Source of the DNA: Microlunatus phosphovorus NM-1
GTDB taxonomy: Bacteria > Actinomycetota > Actinomycetes > Propionibacteriales > Propionibacteriaceae
NCBI RefSeq assembly: GCF_000270245.1
Contig: NC_015635.1
Coordinates: forward strand, 434,001-498,000
Reading direction: 5' to 3'
DNA: 64,000 nucleotides
Position numbers and translations under genes: made by a program. How positions within the stretch are numbered: the first letter of the stretch is position 1; every line of letters begins with the position of its first letter. Below, piece by piece: positions 57,632-64,000 of this stretch. Under the pieces are notes generated by a model. The model did no database searches. It was not told the origin of the DNA and worked only from the letters and a program-made list of their open reading frames with translations.

Positions 57632-58313
57632 CGTTTCGTACGAGGCGGGCGGCGAGGAAGGCCATGCCGAGGGCGGTCATGCCCCAGGCGAAGAGGTCGA
57701 GGACTGGCAGGCCGACGATGACCGAGACCAGGTGCAGTGGTTGGGAGACGATCAAGGCGATCGCGACCACGGTCGGCACCAGCTTCCCCTTCAGGGTGGC
57801 GACGCCGAGGAGGGTGGTGCCGACGATGTGGCCGATGACGAAGATGAGCAGGGTGATCGGGCCTGGTCCGACGGTTTCGGTGGCTGCGCTCAGGGCCTCG
57901 ACTTGGGACACGGTCATTCCGGCGGCGGGTGCCGCTGCCCACAGCATGTCGAAGAAGCCGAGCGTCACCATCGCCAGATAGCCGGGCAGCAGGAACCCGC
58001 CCGTCCACAGATACAGCCGTGGCGTCGGCCGACGGAGCAGGCCGAGGGCTGCGTACGCCCCGGGGATCAGGGTAAAGGTGGCGACGAAGCCGAGCCACAG
58101 CACGGCTTCCATGATGGCCGGGTTCGCCAGCGCCGTCGCCGCATCCGGCGGATACACCAGGCGGATGACAGCGACGCAGGCCGGCCCGATCGGCATCAGG
58201 ATGGCGGTGAGCCATCGCAGGGCGGCTGGCCGTCCGACTCGGTCGGCCGGACCTGGGTCGACGCCGCCGGCTGAGGCCGTGGCGGTATGGGTGGTAAGTG
58301 GTGAGGTTGTCAT
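57627..58313 (-). CDS. Multi-TM membrane protein of unknown function
   Basis: The 228-aa protein has about six hydrophobic segments: LTAILMPIGPACVAVIRLVY, AVLWLGFVATFTLIPGAYAA, LWTGGFLLPGYLAMVTLGFF, ITLLIFVIGHIVGTTLLGVA, VVAIALIVSQPLHLVSVIVG and LFAWGMTALGMAFLAARLV. I recognise no family; it resembles DUF4386-like proteins. ATG 58313 gives the conserved frame; a longer frame to 58436 adds residues that overlap the response-regulator promoter. It is divergent from the two-component system, separated by 140 bp. Confidence 0.75.
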   Translation of the reverse strand: MTTSPLTTHTATASAGGVDPGPADRVGRPAALRWLTAILMPIGPACVAVIRLVYPPDAATALANPAIMEAVLWLGFVATFTLIPGAYAALGLLRRPTPRLYLWTGGFLLPGYLAMVTLGFFDMLWAAAPAAGMTVSQVEALSAATETVGPGPITLLIFVIGHIVGTTLLGVATLKGKLVPTVVAIALIVSQPLHLVSVIVGLPVLDLFAWGMTALGMAFLAARLVRNV

Positions 58314-58441
58314 GGTTCGAGTGTTCGATGAGACGGCCCCACCCCGCATGAGGTAAACCGCCTCCGGCTGCCCAAACCAGGCGGGAGGAATCCCACCCGA
58401 ATCTGGGGTCTCGCCCCCAGGCGTCGGGTCGCGCACACCCT

Positions 58442-58447
58442 GATAAT
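58442..58447 (+). promoter_or_regulatory. -10 box of the two-component operon, leaderless type
   Basis: GATAAT lies 6 bp before ATG 58454, so transcription should start on or beside the start codon. Confidence 0.45.
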
Positions 58448-58453
58448 GACCGC

Positions 58454-59143
58454 ATGGCCATCGGCGCAGGACCGATCCGGGTGCTCGTCGCCGACGACCA
58501 TCCGATGGTCCGAGGCGGGCTGATCGCCCTGCTGGACACCTTGGAGGGTGTCCGGGTGATCGGCCAGGCCGGCACCGGTCGGGAGGCCGTCCGGCTGGCG
58601 GTCGCCCACCGTCCCGAGGTCGTGGTGATGGACCTGCGGATGCCTGATCTCGACGGCGTGGAGGCCACTCGGCAGATCCGTACTGCCGTACCTCAGGTCG
58701 CAGTGCTGGTCCTCACCATGTTCGACGAGGATGCGCTGGTCAGCCGAGCACTCGCGGCCGGGGCGCGCGGCTATCTGTTGAAGGGGGCTGAAGGTGCCGA
58801 GATCGAGCGAGCGCTGCGGGCCGTGGCCGCCGGTGAGGCGATCCTTGGCCGGCAGGTCGCCGAACGGGTGTTGGGTCGGGCGGGTGCTGAGCCAACCGCC
58901 AATCTGCCCGGTCTGACTCCGCGCGAGCACGAGGTGCTCGACCTGATCGCTCAAGGGCTGGGGAATGCCACCATCGCCGCGAAGCTGCATCTGGCACCCA
59001 AGACGGTCGGCAACCACATCTCCGCGATCTTCACCAAACTCGGTGTCGCGACCCGCGCCGAGGCGATCGTCCGAGCGCGGGATGCAGGTCTGGGCCGCGT
59101 CGAACCGTCGACGTTGCGGTCGAACGATGGTCCGCTGCGATGA
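58454..59143 (+). CDS. NarL/FixJ-family response regulator
   Basis: The 229-aa protein has a receiver domain: acidic pair and phospho-acceptor Asp in VVVMDLRMPDLDGVE near residue 58, the switch Thr/Ser in LVLTMFDE and Lys in GYLLKGAEG. A LuxR-type HTH follows: LTPREHEVLDLIAQGLGNAT and LAPKTVGNHISAIFTKLG. Phosphorylated by the histidine kinase encoded next to it, it binds promoter DNA. ATG 58454 sits 6 bp after GATAAT, a leaderless arrangement. The 3' end overlaps the kinase start as ATGA. Confidence 0.92.
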   Translation: MAIGAGPIRVLVADDHPMVRGGLIALLDTLEGVRVIGQAGTGREAVRLAVAHRPEVVVMDLRMPDLDGVEATRQIRTAVPQVAVLVLTMFDEDALVSRALAAGARGYLLKGAEGAEIERALRAVAAGEAILGRQVAERVLGRAGAEPTANLPGLTPREHEVLDLIAQGLGNATIAAKLHLAPKTVGNHISAIFTKLGVATRAEAIVRARDAGLGRVEPSTLRSNDGPLR

Positions 59144-61071
59144 GCGAGACACCCAGTCGCAGGACATCCAGTCACCGGGTCGCCCTGATCATTGCCGTGG
59201 TCGGTGGGCTGCTGCTGGTCTGCTGCCTCGGCTTGACCTGGCTGGCCTGGTCGGCCGGCGAGCCGCTGAACGCGTACGCGGTCACCAACCCATTCATCGG
59301 TGTCGGCTACCTGGTGCCGGCGGTGCTGATCGGCTGGCACCGGCCGCGCAATGCACTGGTGCTGGTGCTCGCCGTCGGGGCCATCGGGCATCTGCTCGCC
59401 GGGATCGGACTCGGCGGCTACATCTGGGGATCAGCGGTGGGCTGGCCGCCGTGGCTGGTGGGCACCTGCCTGCAACTCATGGGCATCGCGTGGAAGCTGG
59501 GACTCGGACCGCCGTTTGCCCTCCTGTTGCTGCTCTTTCCCGACGGTCGGCTGCCGTCGCCGCGCTGGTGGTGGCTGGTCTGGGCAACCCTCGGGGCGCT
59601 GCTCATCGGTGTGGTCGGCTGGTATGCCGCGCCCGACTCGTACGCCGTCAACACGGTCATCCAACTGGCCGATCTGACGGTCACGGTGGCCGCCGTCGTG
59701 TCGCTGGTGCAGCGCTACCGAGGCGGCACCGAGCAGGTGCGAGGGCAGATCCTCTGGCTGGTGCTGGCCGTCTTGGTGATCTTGGTCCTGAACATCCAGC
59801 GGGCCTTCACCGGACGAGGGCCCGAGCTCCTGTTGCTGAGTTTCGTCTGTATCCCGGTCGCCATCACCATCGCGATCCTGCGCTACCAGCTGCTCGACAT
59901 CCGACTCGTGGTGTCACGGGCGGTCCTTTACGGAACGTTGATCGCGATCGTCCTGGCCGGCTATGTCGGTCTCGTCGCGCTGACCGCGGTGCTGTTGCCG
60001 GTCGATCTGTCCCGCTGGGGTCCGGTGGCCTCGGCCATCGTGGTGGCCCTGGCCCTCAACCCGGTCCGGGTCGGCTTGCAGCGGGTCGTCACCCGCGCGT
60101 TCTACGGGAGACGGGCCGAGCCGCAGGCCGCGGCCGTGCTCATCGGGGAGCGGCTCGGGGATGCCGACGACCTCACCGAGGTGTTGGAGACGGCGCGGGG
60201 GAGTCTCCGGTTCCCGGCCTTGACCATCCGTGATCTTGCCGGCGATGTCGTCGCCGAGACCGGTACGGCACCGGAGGTCGGCAGTCGCGAGCTGATCCCA
60301 CTGACCAGCCGCGGCGAAGACCTCGGGTCGCTGGAAGTGAGCCTGCGCACCGGGGAGACCCGGCTGCATCCCAAGGACGCCGCCGCGATTGCCGTGTTGG
60401 CCGGGCCGCTGGCCTTGCTGCTGCGGGAACGGGCGTTGGCCGAGGCATTGCGCCGTTCGCGGGCTCAGGTGGTGCAGGCCAGGGAGAGCGAGCGCTCGCT
60501 GTTGCACCGAGACCTGCACGACGGGCTCGGGCCGACGCTGACCAATGCGGCGTTCCGGGCCGATGCCGCAGCCAACCGGCTCGAGAACGACCCGGCGGGT
60601 GCGGCGGCTCTGCTGAGCGAGACCAGGATCGGGATTCGCGAGGCCCTGGGCGACGTACGGCGGGTGGTCTACGGGCTGCGACCGCTGGCTCTGGAGGAGC
60701 TCGGCCTGCTTGGGGCCATCGAGGAGCAGGCGGCCAGGGCCGGCCGGCTGCCGGTGCAGGTCTCCGCGGATCCAGCGCTGGGATCGGTCGGTCCCGCGGT
60801 CGAGTTGGCGGCGTACCGCATTGTGTGCGAGGCGATCACCAACGCCCAACGCCACTCGACGGGCACCGAGGTCGGTGTCTGGCTGACGGTCGAGGACAGC
60901 CACCTGCTCGTGGTGGTCCAAGACGACGGCGCTCCGTCGGAGGGCTGGACGCCCGGCGTCGGGCTGCGGTCCGTGCTGGAACGCGCCGAGGAACTGGGGG
61001 GCCGTGCCGAGATCGTCGCCGGCGACGATGGCTGGCGGGTCAGCGCCTGGATTCCGTGCGAGTCCACATAA
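59140..61071 (+). CDS. NarL-type (HisKA_3) membrane histidine kinase
   Basis: The 643-aa protein has about eight membrane segments in its first 270 residues (ALIIAVVGGLLLVCCLGLTW, LVLVLAVGAIGHLLAGIGLG and others), then a GAF-like region (about 340-430). The HisKA_3 dimerisation domain carries the phospho-acceptor His in LLHRDLHDGLGPTLTNAAF near 462. The ATPase domain follows with the N box AYRIVCEAITNAQRHS near 570, then VVQDDGAPSEGW and GVGLRSVLERAEELGG. It phosphorylates the response regulator encoded upstream (ATGA overlap). The signal is unknown. The membrane part resembles those of actinobacterial NarL-type kinases. Confidence 0.9.
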   Translation: MSETPSRRTSSHRVALIIAVVGGLLLVCCLGLTWLAWSAGEPLNAYAVTNPFIGVGYLVPAVLIGWHRPRNALVLVLAVGAIGHLLAGIGLGGYIWGSAVGWPPWLVGTCLQLMGIAWKLGLGPPFALLLLLFPDGRLPSPRWWWLVWATLGALLIGVVGWYAAPDSYAVNTVIQLADLTVTVAAVVSLVQRYRGGTEQVRGQILWLVLAVLVILVLNIQRAFTGRGPELLLLSFVCIPVAITIAILRYQLLDIRLVVSRAVLYGTLIAIVLAGYVGLVALTAVLLPVDLSRWGPVASAIVVALALNPVRVGLQRVVTRAFYGRRAEPQAAAVLIGERLGDADDLTEVLETARGSLRFPALTIRDLAGDVVAETGTAPEVGSRELIPLTSRGEDLGSLEVSLRTGETRLHPKDAAAIAVLAGPLALLLRERALAEALRRSRAQVVQARESERSLLHRDLHDGLGPTLTNAAFRADAAANRLENDPAGAAALLSETRIGIREALGDVRRVVYGLRPLALEELGLLGAIEEQAARAGRLPVQVSADPALGSVGPAVELAAYRIVCEAITNAQRHSTGTEVGVWLTVEDSHLLVVVQDDGAPSEGWTPGVGLRSVLERAEELGGRAEIVAGDDGWRVSAWIPCEST

Positions 61072-61078
61072 TTATCCC

Positions 61079-61123
61079 CAGACCATGCAATTCCCTCTCT
61101 GGGAGACGGAATTGCATGGTCTG
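61079..61123. terminator. 16-bp perfect hairpin between convergent genes
   Basis: CAGACCATGCAATTCC (61079-61094) and its exact reverse complement (61108-61123) flank a 13-nt loop, 7 bp after the histidine kinase stop and 43 bp before the fadE5 stop. No long T-run, but position and stability point to a bidirectional terminator. Confidence 0.6.
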
Positions 61124-61166
61124 TGACGGACTGTTGGGCGAAGGGGAAGACCCGGGATCGCGTCTG

Positions 61167-63056
61167 TCAGAACGACTCTTCCGGCAGATCCATGATGGCC
61201 AGATCGGTGTGCTCGGCGATCTGTGCTTCGGCGGCCAGTCGGGGCAGCACGGTACGGGCGAACCAGCGGGCCGAGGCGACCTTGCCCTCGTAGAACGCCT
61301 TGTCCGCAGGGGGCAACTCGCCGTTCAGCCGCTCCAGTGCGACCTCGGCGCCGCGCAGCAGCAGCCAGGCGCAGATGACATCGCCCATCGCCATCAACAG
61401 CCGGGTGGTGTTGAGCCCGACCTTGTAGATGTTGCGGACATCGCCCTCAGGTGCCTTGGGATGCGCCGACTCCAACGTGTCGATCATGGTCGAGACGATC
61501 TCGCCGACGTGCTCCAAGCCTTGCTCCAGCAGATCCCGCTCCTCCTTCAGCTGCCCGTCCTCGTCGGAGGCACGCGAACCCACAGTGTCGGCCTGCGGTG
61601 AGAGCCAGGCGCCGATCTGCATCGACAGGTCGGTCAGCGCCTGACCCTGGTCCTTGACGATCTTGCGGAAGAACAGGTCCTGACCCTGGATCGCGGTGGT
61701 GCCCTCATACAGGGTGTCGATCTTGGCGTCGCGGACATATTGCTCCAGCGGATAGTCCTGCAGGAACCCGGAGCCGCCGAACGTCTGCAGCGACTCGGTG
61801 CCCAGCGTCACCCAGGACCGCTCCGAGCCGTAGCCCTTGACGATCGGCAGCAGCAGATCGTTCAGCCGCTCGGCCGCCTCATCGGTGCCGCCGGAAAGCC
61901 GGGCCGACCAGGTGCGGTCCTGCACGCTCGCGGTGTAGAGCACCAGCGCCCGCAGCCCTTCCGCGTACGCCTTCTGCGTCATCAATGAACGGCGGACATC
62001 GGGATGATGGGTGATGGTCACTCGCGGCGCGGTTCGGTCACCGCCCGCGGCCAGATCGGCGCCCTGGACGCGGGTCTTGGCGTACTCCAGAGCATTCAGA
62101 TAGCCGGTGGACAGGGTAGCGATGGCCTTGGTGCCGACCAGCATCCGAGCGTGCTCGATCACCTGGAACATCTGCGCGATGCCGTTGTGCACCTCGCCCA
62201 GCAGCCAGCCCTTCGCCGGTGCGCCGTCGCCGAAGGTGAGCTCACAGGTGGTGGACACCTTGATGCCCATCTTCTTCTCCACATTGGTGGCATAGACCCC
62301 GTTGCGTTCCCCGGTCAACTCCCCGGTCTGCAGGTCGAAGTCGTACTTGGGCACGATGAACAGCGACAGTCCCTTCGTGCCGGGCCCGCCCACCCCCTCG
62401 ACGCCGACCGGCCGGGCCAGCACCAGATGGATGATGTTCTCGGTCATGTCCTGCTCGCCCGAGGTGATGAACCGCTTGACGCCTTCGATGTGCCAGGAGC
62501 CGTCGGGTTGCGGGATGGCCCGGGTCACTCCGGCGCCGACGTCGGAGCCCGCCTCCGGCTCGGTGAGCACCATCGTCGCGCCCCACTGGCGCTCGACCAT
62601 GATCTCGGCGATCCGCCTGTCGCGCTCGGTGCCGTTGTACCAGAGCACGGTCGCGAACTTCGGACCCGCGGAGTACATGAACAGCGCCGGGTTGGCGCCC
62701 AGGTTCAACTCGTTGGCCGCCCACTGCAAAGACGGAGGAGTGGGCTGTCCACCCAGCTCGGCCGGCAGCTCGAGGCTGTAGAAGCCGGCCTTCATCAGCT
62801 CCGCGAATGACTGCTTGAACGACTCGGGCAAGACGACGGACTTGGTCGCCGGGTCGTAAACCGGCGGATTGCGGTCCCCGTCGACGTAGGAGGCAGCGAG
62901 CTTCGTCGACGCCAGATGCTCGATCTCGGTCAGGATCGCCACCGCGGTCTCGTGGTCCATGTCCTCGTACGGACCCTGTCCCAGCACCTCGTCGCGGCCC
63001 AGGACCTCGAACAGGTTGAAGAAGATGTCGCGCAAATTCGACTTGTAGTGGCTCAT
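61167..63056 (-). CDS. fadE5: FadE5-like acyl-CoA dehydrogenase
   Basis: The 629-aa protein begins [20 protein letters not shown], the same opening as mycobacterial FadE5. It has [59 protein letters not shown] and [33 protein letters not shown] and [19 protein letters not shown] carry the catalytic Glu and FAD-binding Arg/Gly region. FadE5 oxidises acyl-CoAs of wide chain length in fatty-acid beta-oxidation, with FAD and an electron-transfer flavoprotein. GGAGG lies 6 nt before ATG 63056, so this is preferred to the adjacent GTG 63059. A TetR-type operator-like array lies upstream. Confidence 0.92.
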   Translation of the reverse strand: MSHYKSNLRDIFFNLFEVLGRDEVLGQGPYEDMDHETAVAILTEIEHLASTKLAASYVDGDRNPPVYDPATKSVVLPESFKQSFAELMKAGFYSLELPAELGGQPTPPSLQWAANELNLGANPALFMYSAGPKFATVLWYNGTERDRRIAEIMVERQWGATMVLTEPEAGSDVGAGVTRAIPQPDGSWHIEGVKRFITSGEQDMTENIIHLVLARPVGVEGVGGPGTKGLSLFIVPKYDFDLQTGELTGERNGVYATNVEKKMGIKVSTTCELTFGDGAPAKGWLLGEVHNGIAQMFQVIEHARMLVGTKAIATLSTGYLNALEYAKTRVQGADLAAGGDRTAPRVTITHHPDVRRSLMTQKAYAEGLRALVLYTASVQDRTWSARLSGGTDEAAERLNDLLLPIVKGYGSERSWVTLGTESLQTFGGSGFLQDYPLEQYVRDAKIDTLYEGTTAIQGQDLFFRKIVKDQGQALTDLSMQIGAWLSPQADTVGSRASDEDGQLKEERDLLEQGLEHVGEIVSTMIDTLESAHPKAPEGDVRNIYKVGLNTTRLLMAMGDVICAWLLLRGAEVALERLNGELPPADKAFYEGKVASARWFARTVLPRLAAEAQIAEHTDLAIMDLPEESF

Positions 63057-63074
63057 CACGGACCTCCAGATGCC

Positions 63075-63109
63075 AAGTTACTCCCCAGTAACTTCCAGTA
63101 TGCTACTGG
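63075..63109. promoter_or_regulatory. Operator array upstream of fadE5
   Basis: AAGTTACT (63075-63082) and AGTAACTT (63087-63094) are perfect 8-bp inverted copies around CCCC. Directly next is CCAGTATGCTACTGG (63095-63109), perfect 6-bp arms around TGC. A further GTAACTT follows at 63113. Repeated TTACT/AGTAA half-sites next to a fatty-acid gene fit binding by a TetR-family fatty-acid regulator. Confidence 0.5.
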
Positions 63110-63140
63110 TCGGTAACTTCCTCAAGCGATCGCCGCAAAC

Positions 63141-63815
63141 TCAATGCTGGGCGACGTGGATGCCCAGATGGGCGGCGAGGGCGCCGGATAGGTCGTACAG
63201 CTGCTCCGGGGTGATCGTGCAGCCGGCCAGCCCAGCTAGTCCGGTCACCTCCCGCAATTCGGCGCTCCTCAGATCGACGGACCGGCAACTGGCCCGATCC
63301 AGGCCGAGTGAGCGGATCTGGCAGTCCTCGAAGCGCACCCGGGTGAGCTTTGCGCCCAGCAGATCGAGCTCGTCGATCACGCAACGCTGCATCAGCACGT
63401 CTGACCAGATGCTGCCGCGGCCGTTCAGATAGGAGATCTTGCTGTCGGAGACGACCAGCTGGTCGAGCGTCGCCTCGTACGCCTCCACCGCGCCCAGCCT
63501 CGATCGGGTCAACGTGTTGTGTCGCCACAGACTGCGCGGAGCTTTGAGATGGGCCGCCTCGATCTCGGTCAGCTCCGTCTCCACCAGGTGGGCACCGGTG
63601 AGATCGCTGCCGGTCAGGTCGACACCGGTGAAGCCGCACTCGGAGAACGTGGAGTGGCGAAGGTCCAGATCGGTCAGCTCGACCTGCTCGTAGCTCACCG
63701 TGGCATGACTGTCGCCGTCCAACAGTCGTTCGCCGTCCCATGGCGTTCGTGCGACCTGCTTCCGGGTCGCGATCTTCGGTGGGACCGGCTGAACCGGCTC
63801 GAGGGGGTTCGGCAC
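63141..63815 (-). CDS. Pentapeptide-repeat protein
   Basis: From GTG 63815 the protein has 224 aa. It carries pentapeptide-type repeats, A/S-(D/N)-L-x-x: LTDLDLRHSTFSECGFTGVD and LTGSDLTGAHLVETELTEIE near 50-90. A second block, LDQLVVSDSKISYLN, CVIDELDLLGAKLTRVRFED and CRSVDLRSAELREVTGLAG, occupies the C-terminal half. Such right-handed beta-helix proteins mimic DNA or bind proteins; some protect gyrase. The function here is unknown. TACCCT lies 7 bp before GTG 63815, so it is probably leaderless. An upstream frame to 63941 is not supported. Confidence 0.85.
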   Translation of the reverse strand: MPNPLEPVQPVPPKIATRKQVARTPWDGERLLDGDSHATVSYEQVELTDLDLRHSTFSECGFTGVDLTGSDLTGAHLVETELTEIEAAHLKAPRSLWRHNTLTRSRLGAVEAYEATLDQLVVSDSKISYLNGRGSIWSDVLMQRCVIDELDLLGAKLTRVRFEDCQIRSLGLDRASCRSVDLRSAELREVTGLAGLAGCTITPEQLYDLSGALAAHLGIHVAQH

Positions 63816-63857
63816 CCGACCGAGGGTAGACGTTCGATGTGGCCGCGGCGGATCCCG

Positions 63858-63979
63858 ACTCCGCACCAGCTGCATCAACTCCGCACCATTTCGTGCCTGC
63901 CCGATTCCGACTCCGCACCAACTGCTGCAACTGCGCACCACGCGTACCCGGTGCGCAGTCGCAGCAAATGGTGCGAAGT
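63858..63979. repeat. Cluster of ACTnCGCACCA repeats, both orientations
   Basis: GACTCCGCACCA near 63858, AACTCCGCACCA near 63877, GACTCCGCACCA near 63909 and AACTGCGCACCA near 63929 occur on the plus strand. GGTGCGCAGT near 63950 and GGTGCGAAGT near 63970 are inverted copies. ACTGCGCACC and GGTGCGCAGT form a perfect 10-bp dyad. The cluster lies upstream of the pentapeptide gene and runs to the window edge. Confidence 0.5.
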
Positions 63980-64000
63980 CGTGCCGGGGCTTGGCGGAAC

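Noticed and set aside
61079-61123. The 16-bp hairpin as an inverted-repeat end of an insertion sequence
   Set aside because: No transposase, no matching second end and no target duplication; its position between convergent genes fits a terminator better.
63858-64000. The repeat cluster as a CRISPR array
   Set aside because: The units are short, differ at several positions and occur in both orientations with irregular spacing.

Overview
The window is 64 kb of strongly G+C-rich bacterial chromosome. It looks like a high-GC actinomycete, most likely Propionibacteriales/Propionibacteriaceae. The evidence is dense coding on both strands, many GTG starts, several apparently leaderless starts just downstream of TAnnnT -10 boxes, a DUF222/HNH endonuclease of the 13E12 type, a FadE5-like acyl-CoA dehydrogenase, CobF/CobQ of aerobic corrin synthesis, CGNR and DUF1990 proteins, and large STAND/LuxR regulators. 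The lineage is inferred from gene content only. I saw no rRNA, tRNA, CRISPR array, complete insertion sequence or prophage structure.

Layout. 1-1.8 kb: a P-loop kinase (cut by the window edge) divergent from a DNA-binding-domain/SAICAR-synthetase fusion, with a perfect 22-bp-arm inverted repeat between them. 1.9-3.2 kb: V8/trypsin-like protease and a small carboxypeptidase-regulatory-like protein. 3.2-5.6 kb: cobQ-cobF. 5.6-9.2 kb: accessory stretch with a wHTH-nucleotidyltransferase/HEPN pair, a second nucleotidyltransferase, a hydrolase and two families of palindromic repeats. 9.0-12.0 kb: a large polymorphic-toxin/eCIS-cargo-like gene cut by an in-frame TAG, followed by a decayed ORF. 12-23 kb: DUF4242 protein, LuxR/AAA regulator, exported FG-GAP protein, glycosyltransferase, SnoaL-kinase fusion, and an ABM/hydrolase/DUF1990-CPCC operon. 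21.7-31.2 kb: EamA exporter divergent from CGNR regulator plus aminotransferase, an ABM membrane protein, a YciI-ECF42 sigma pair, a STAND ATPase and an iron-type alcohol dehydrogenase. 31-39 kb: AlkA, flavin monooxygenase, DUF2961 (GH172-like) enzyme, beta-carbonic anhydrase, membrane proteins, and a GMC oxidoreductase with a fused small subunit. 39-46.6 kb: HNH endonuclease, then SulP transporter, GAP/LysE-like protein, alkylsulfatase and AI-2E permease, a plausible organosulfate-use block. 46.5-50.4 kb: MalT-like LuxR regulator and RIO kinase. 50.7-54.3 kb: E1alpha-E1beta-E2 of a branched-chain 2-oxoacid (or pyruvate) dehydrogenase. 54.3-57.6 kb: a 56-aa protein behind a hairpin that can hide its Shine-Dalgarno sequence, two Gfo/Idh/MocA oxidoreductases and a VapBC/FitAB-type toxin-antitoxin pair. 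57.6-64 kb: membrane protein, NarL-type two-component system, FadE5-like dehydrogenase and pentapeptide-repeat protein.

Most notable: (i) the HTH-SAICAR-synthetase fusion with its own perfect operator; (ii) the toxin gene whose C-terminal 72 codons continue in frame beyond a TAG; (iii) three 57-bp palindromic elements of identical length at 6.8, 40.6 and 56.8 kb, and a second palindrome family built on GACGTTCCCGCGGGAACGTC at 7.1, 8.5 and 16.8 kb; (iv) the SD-sequestering hairpin upstream of the 56-aa protein. All functional calls come from reading motifs by eye; no database search was run.
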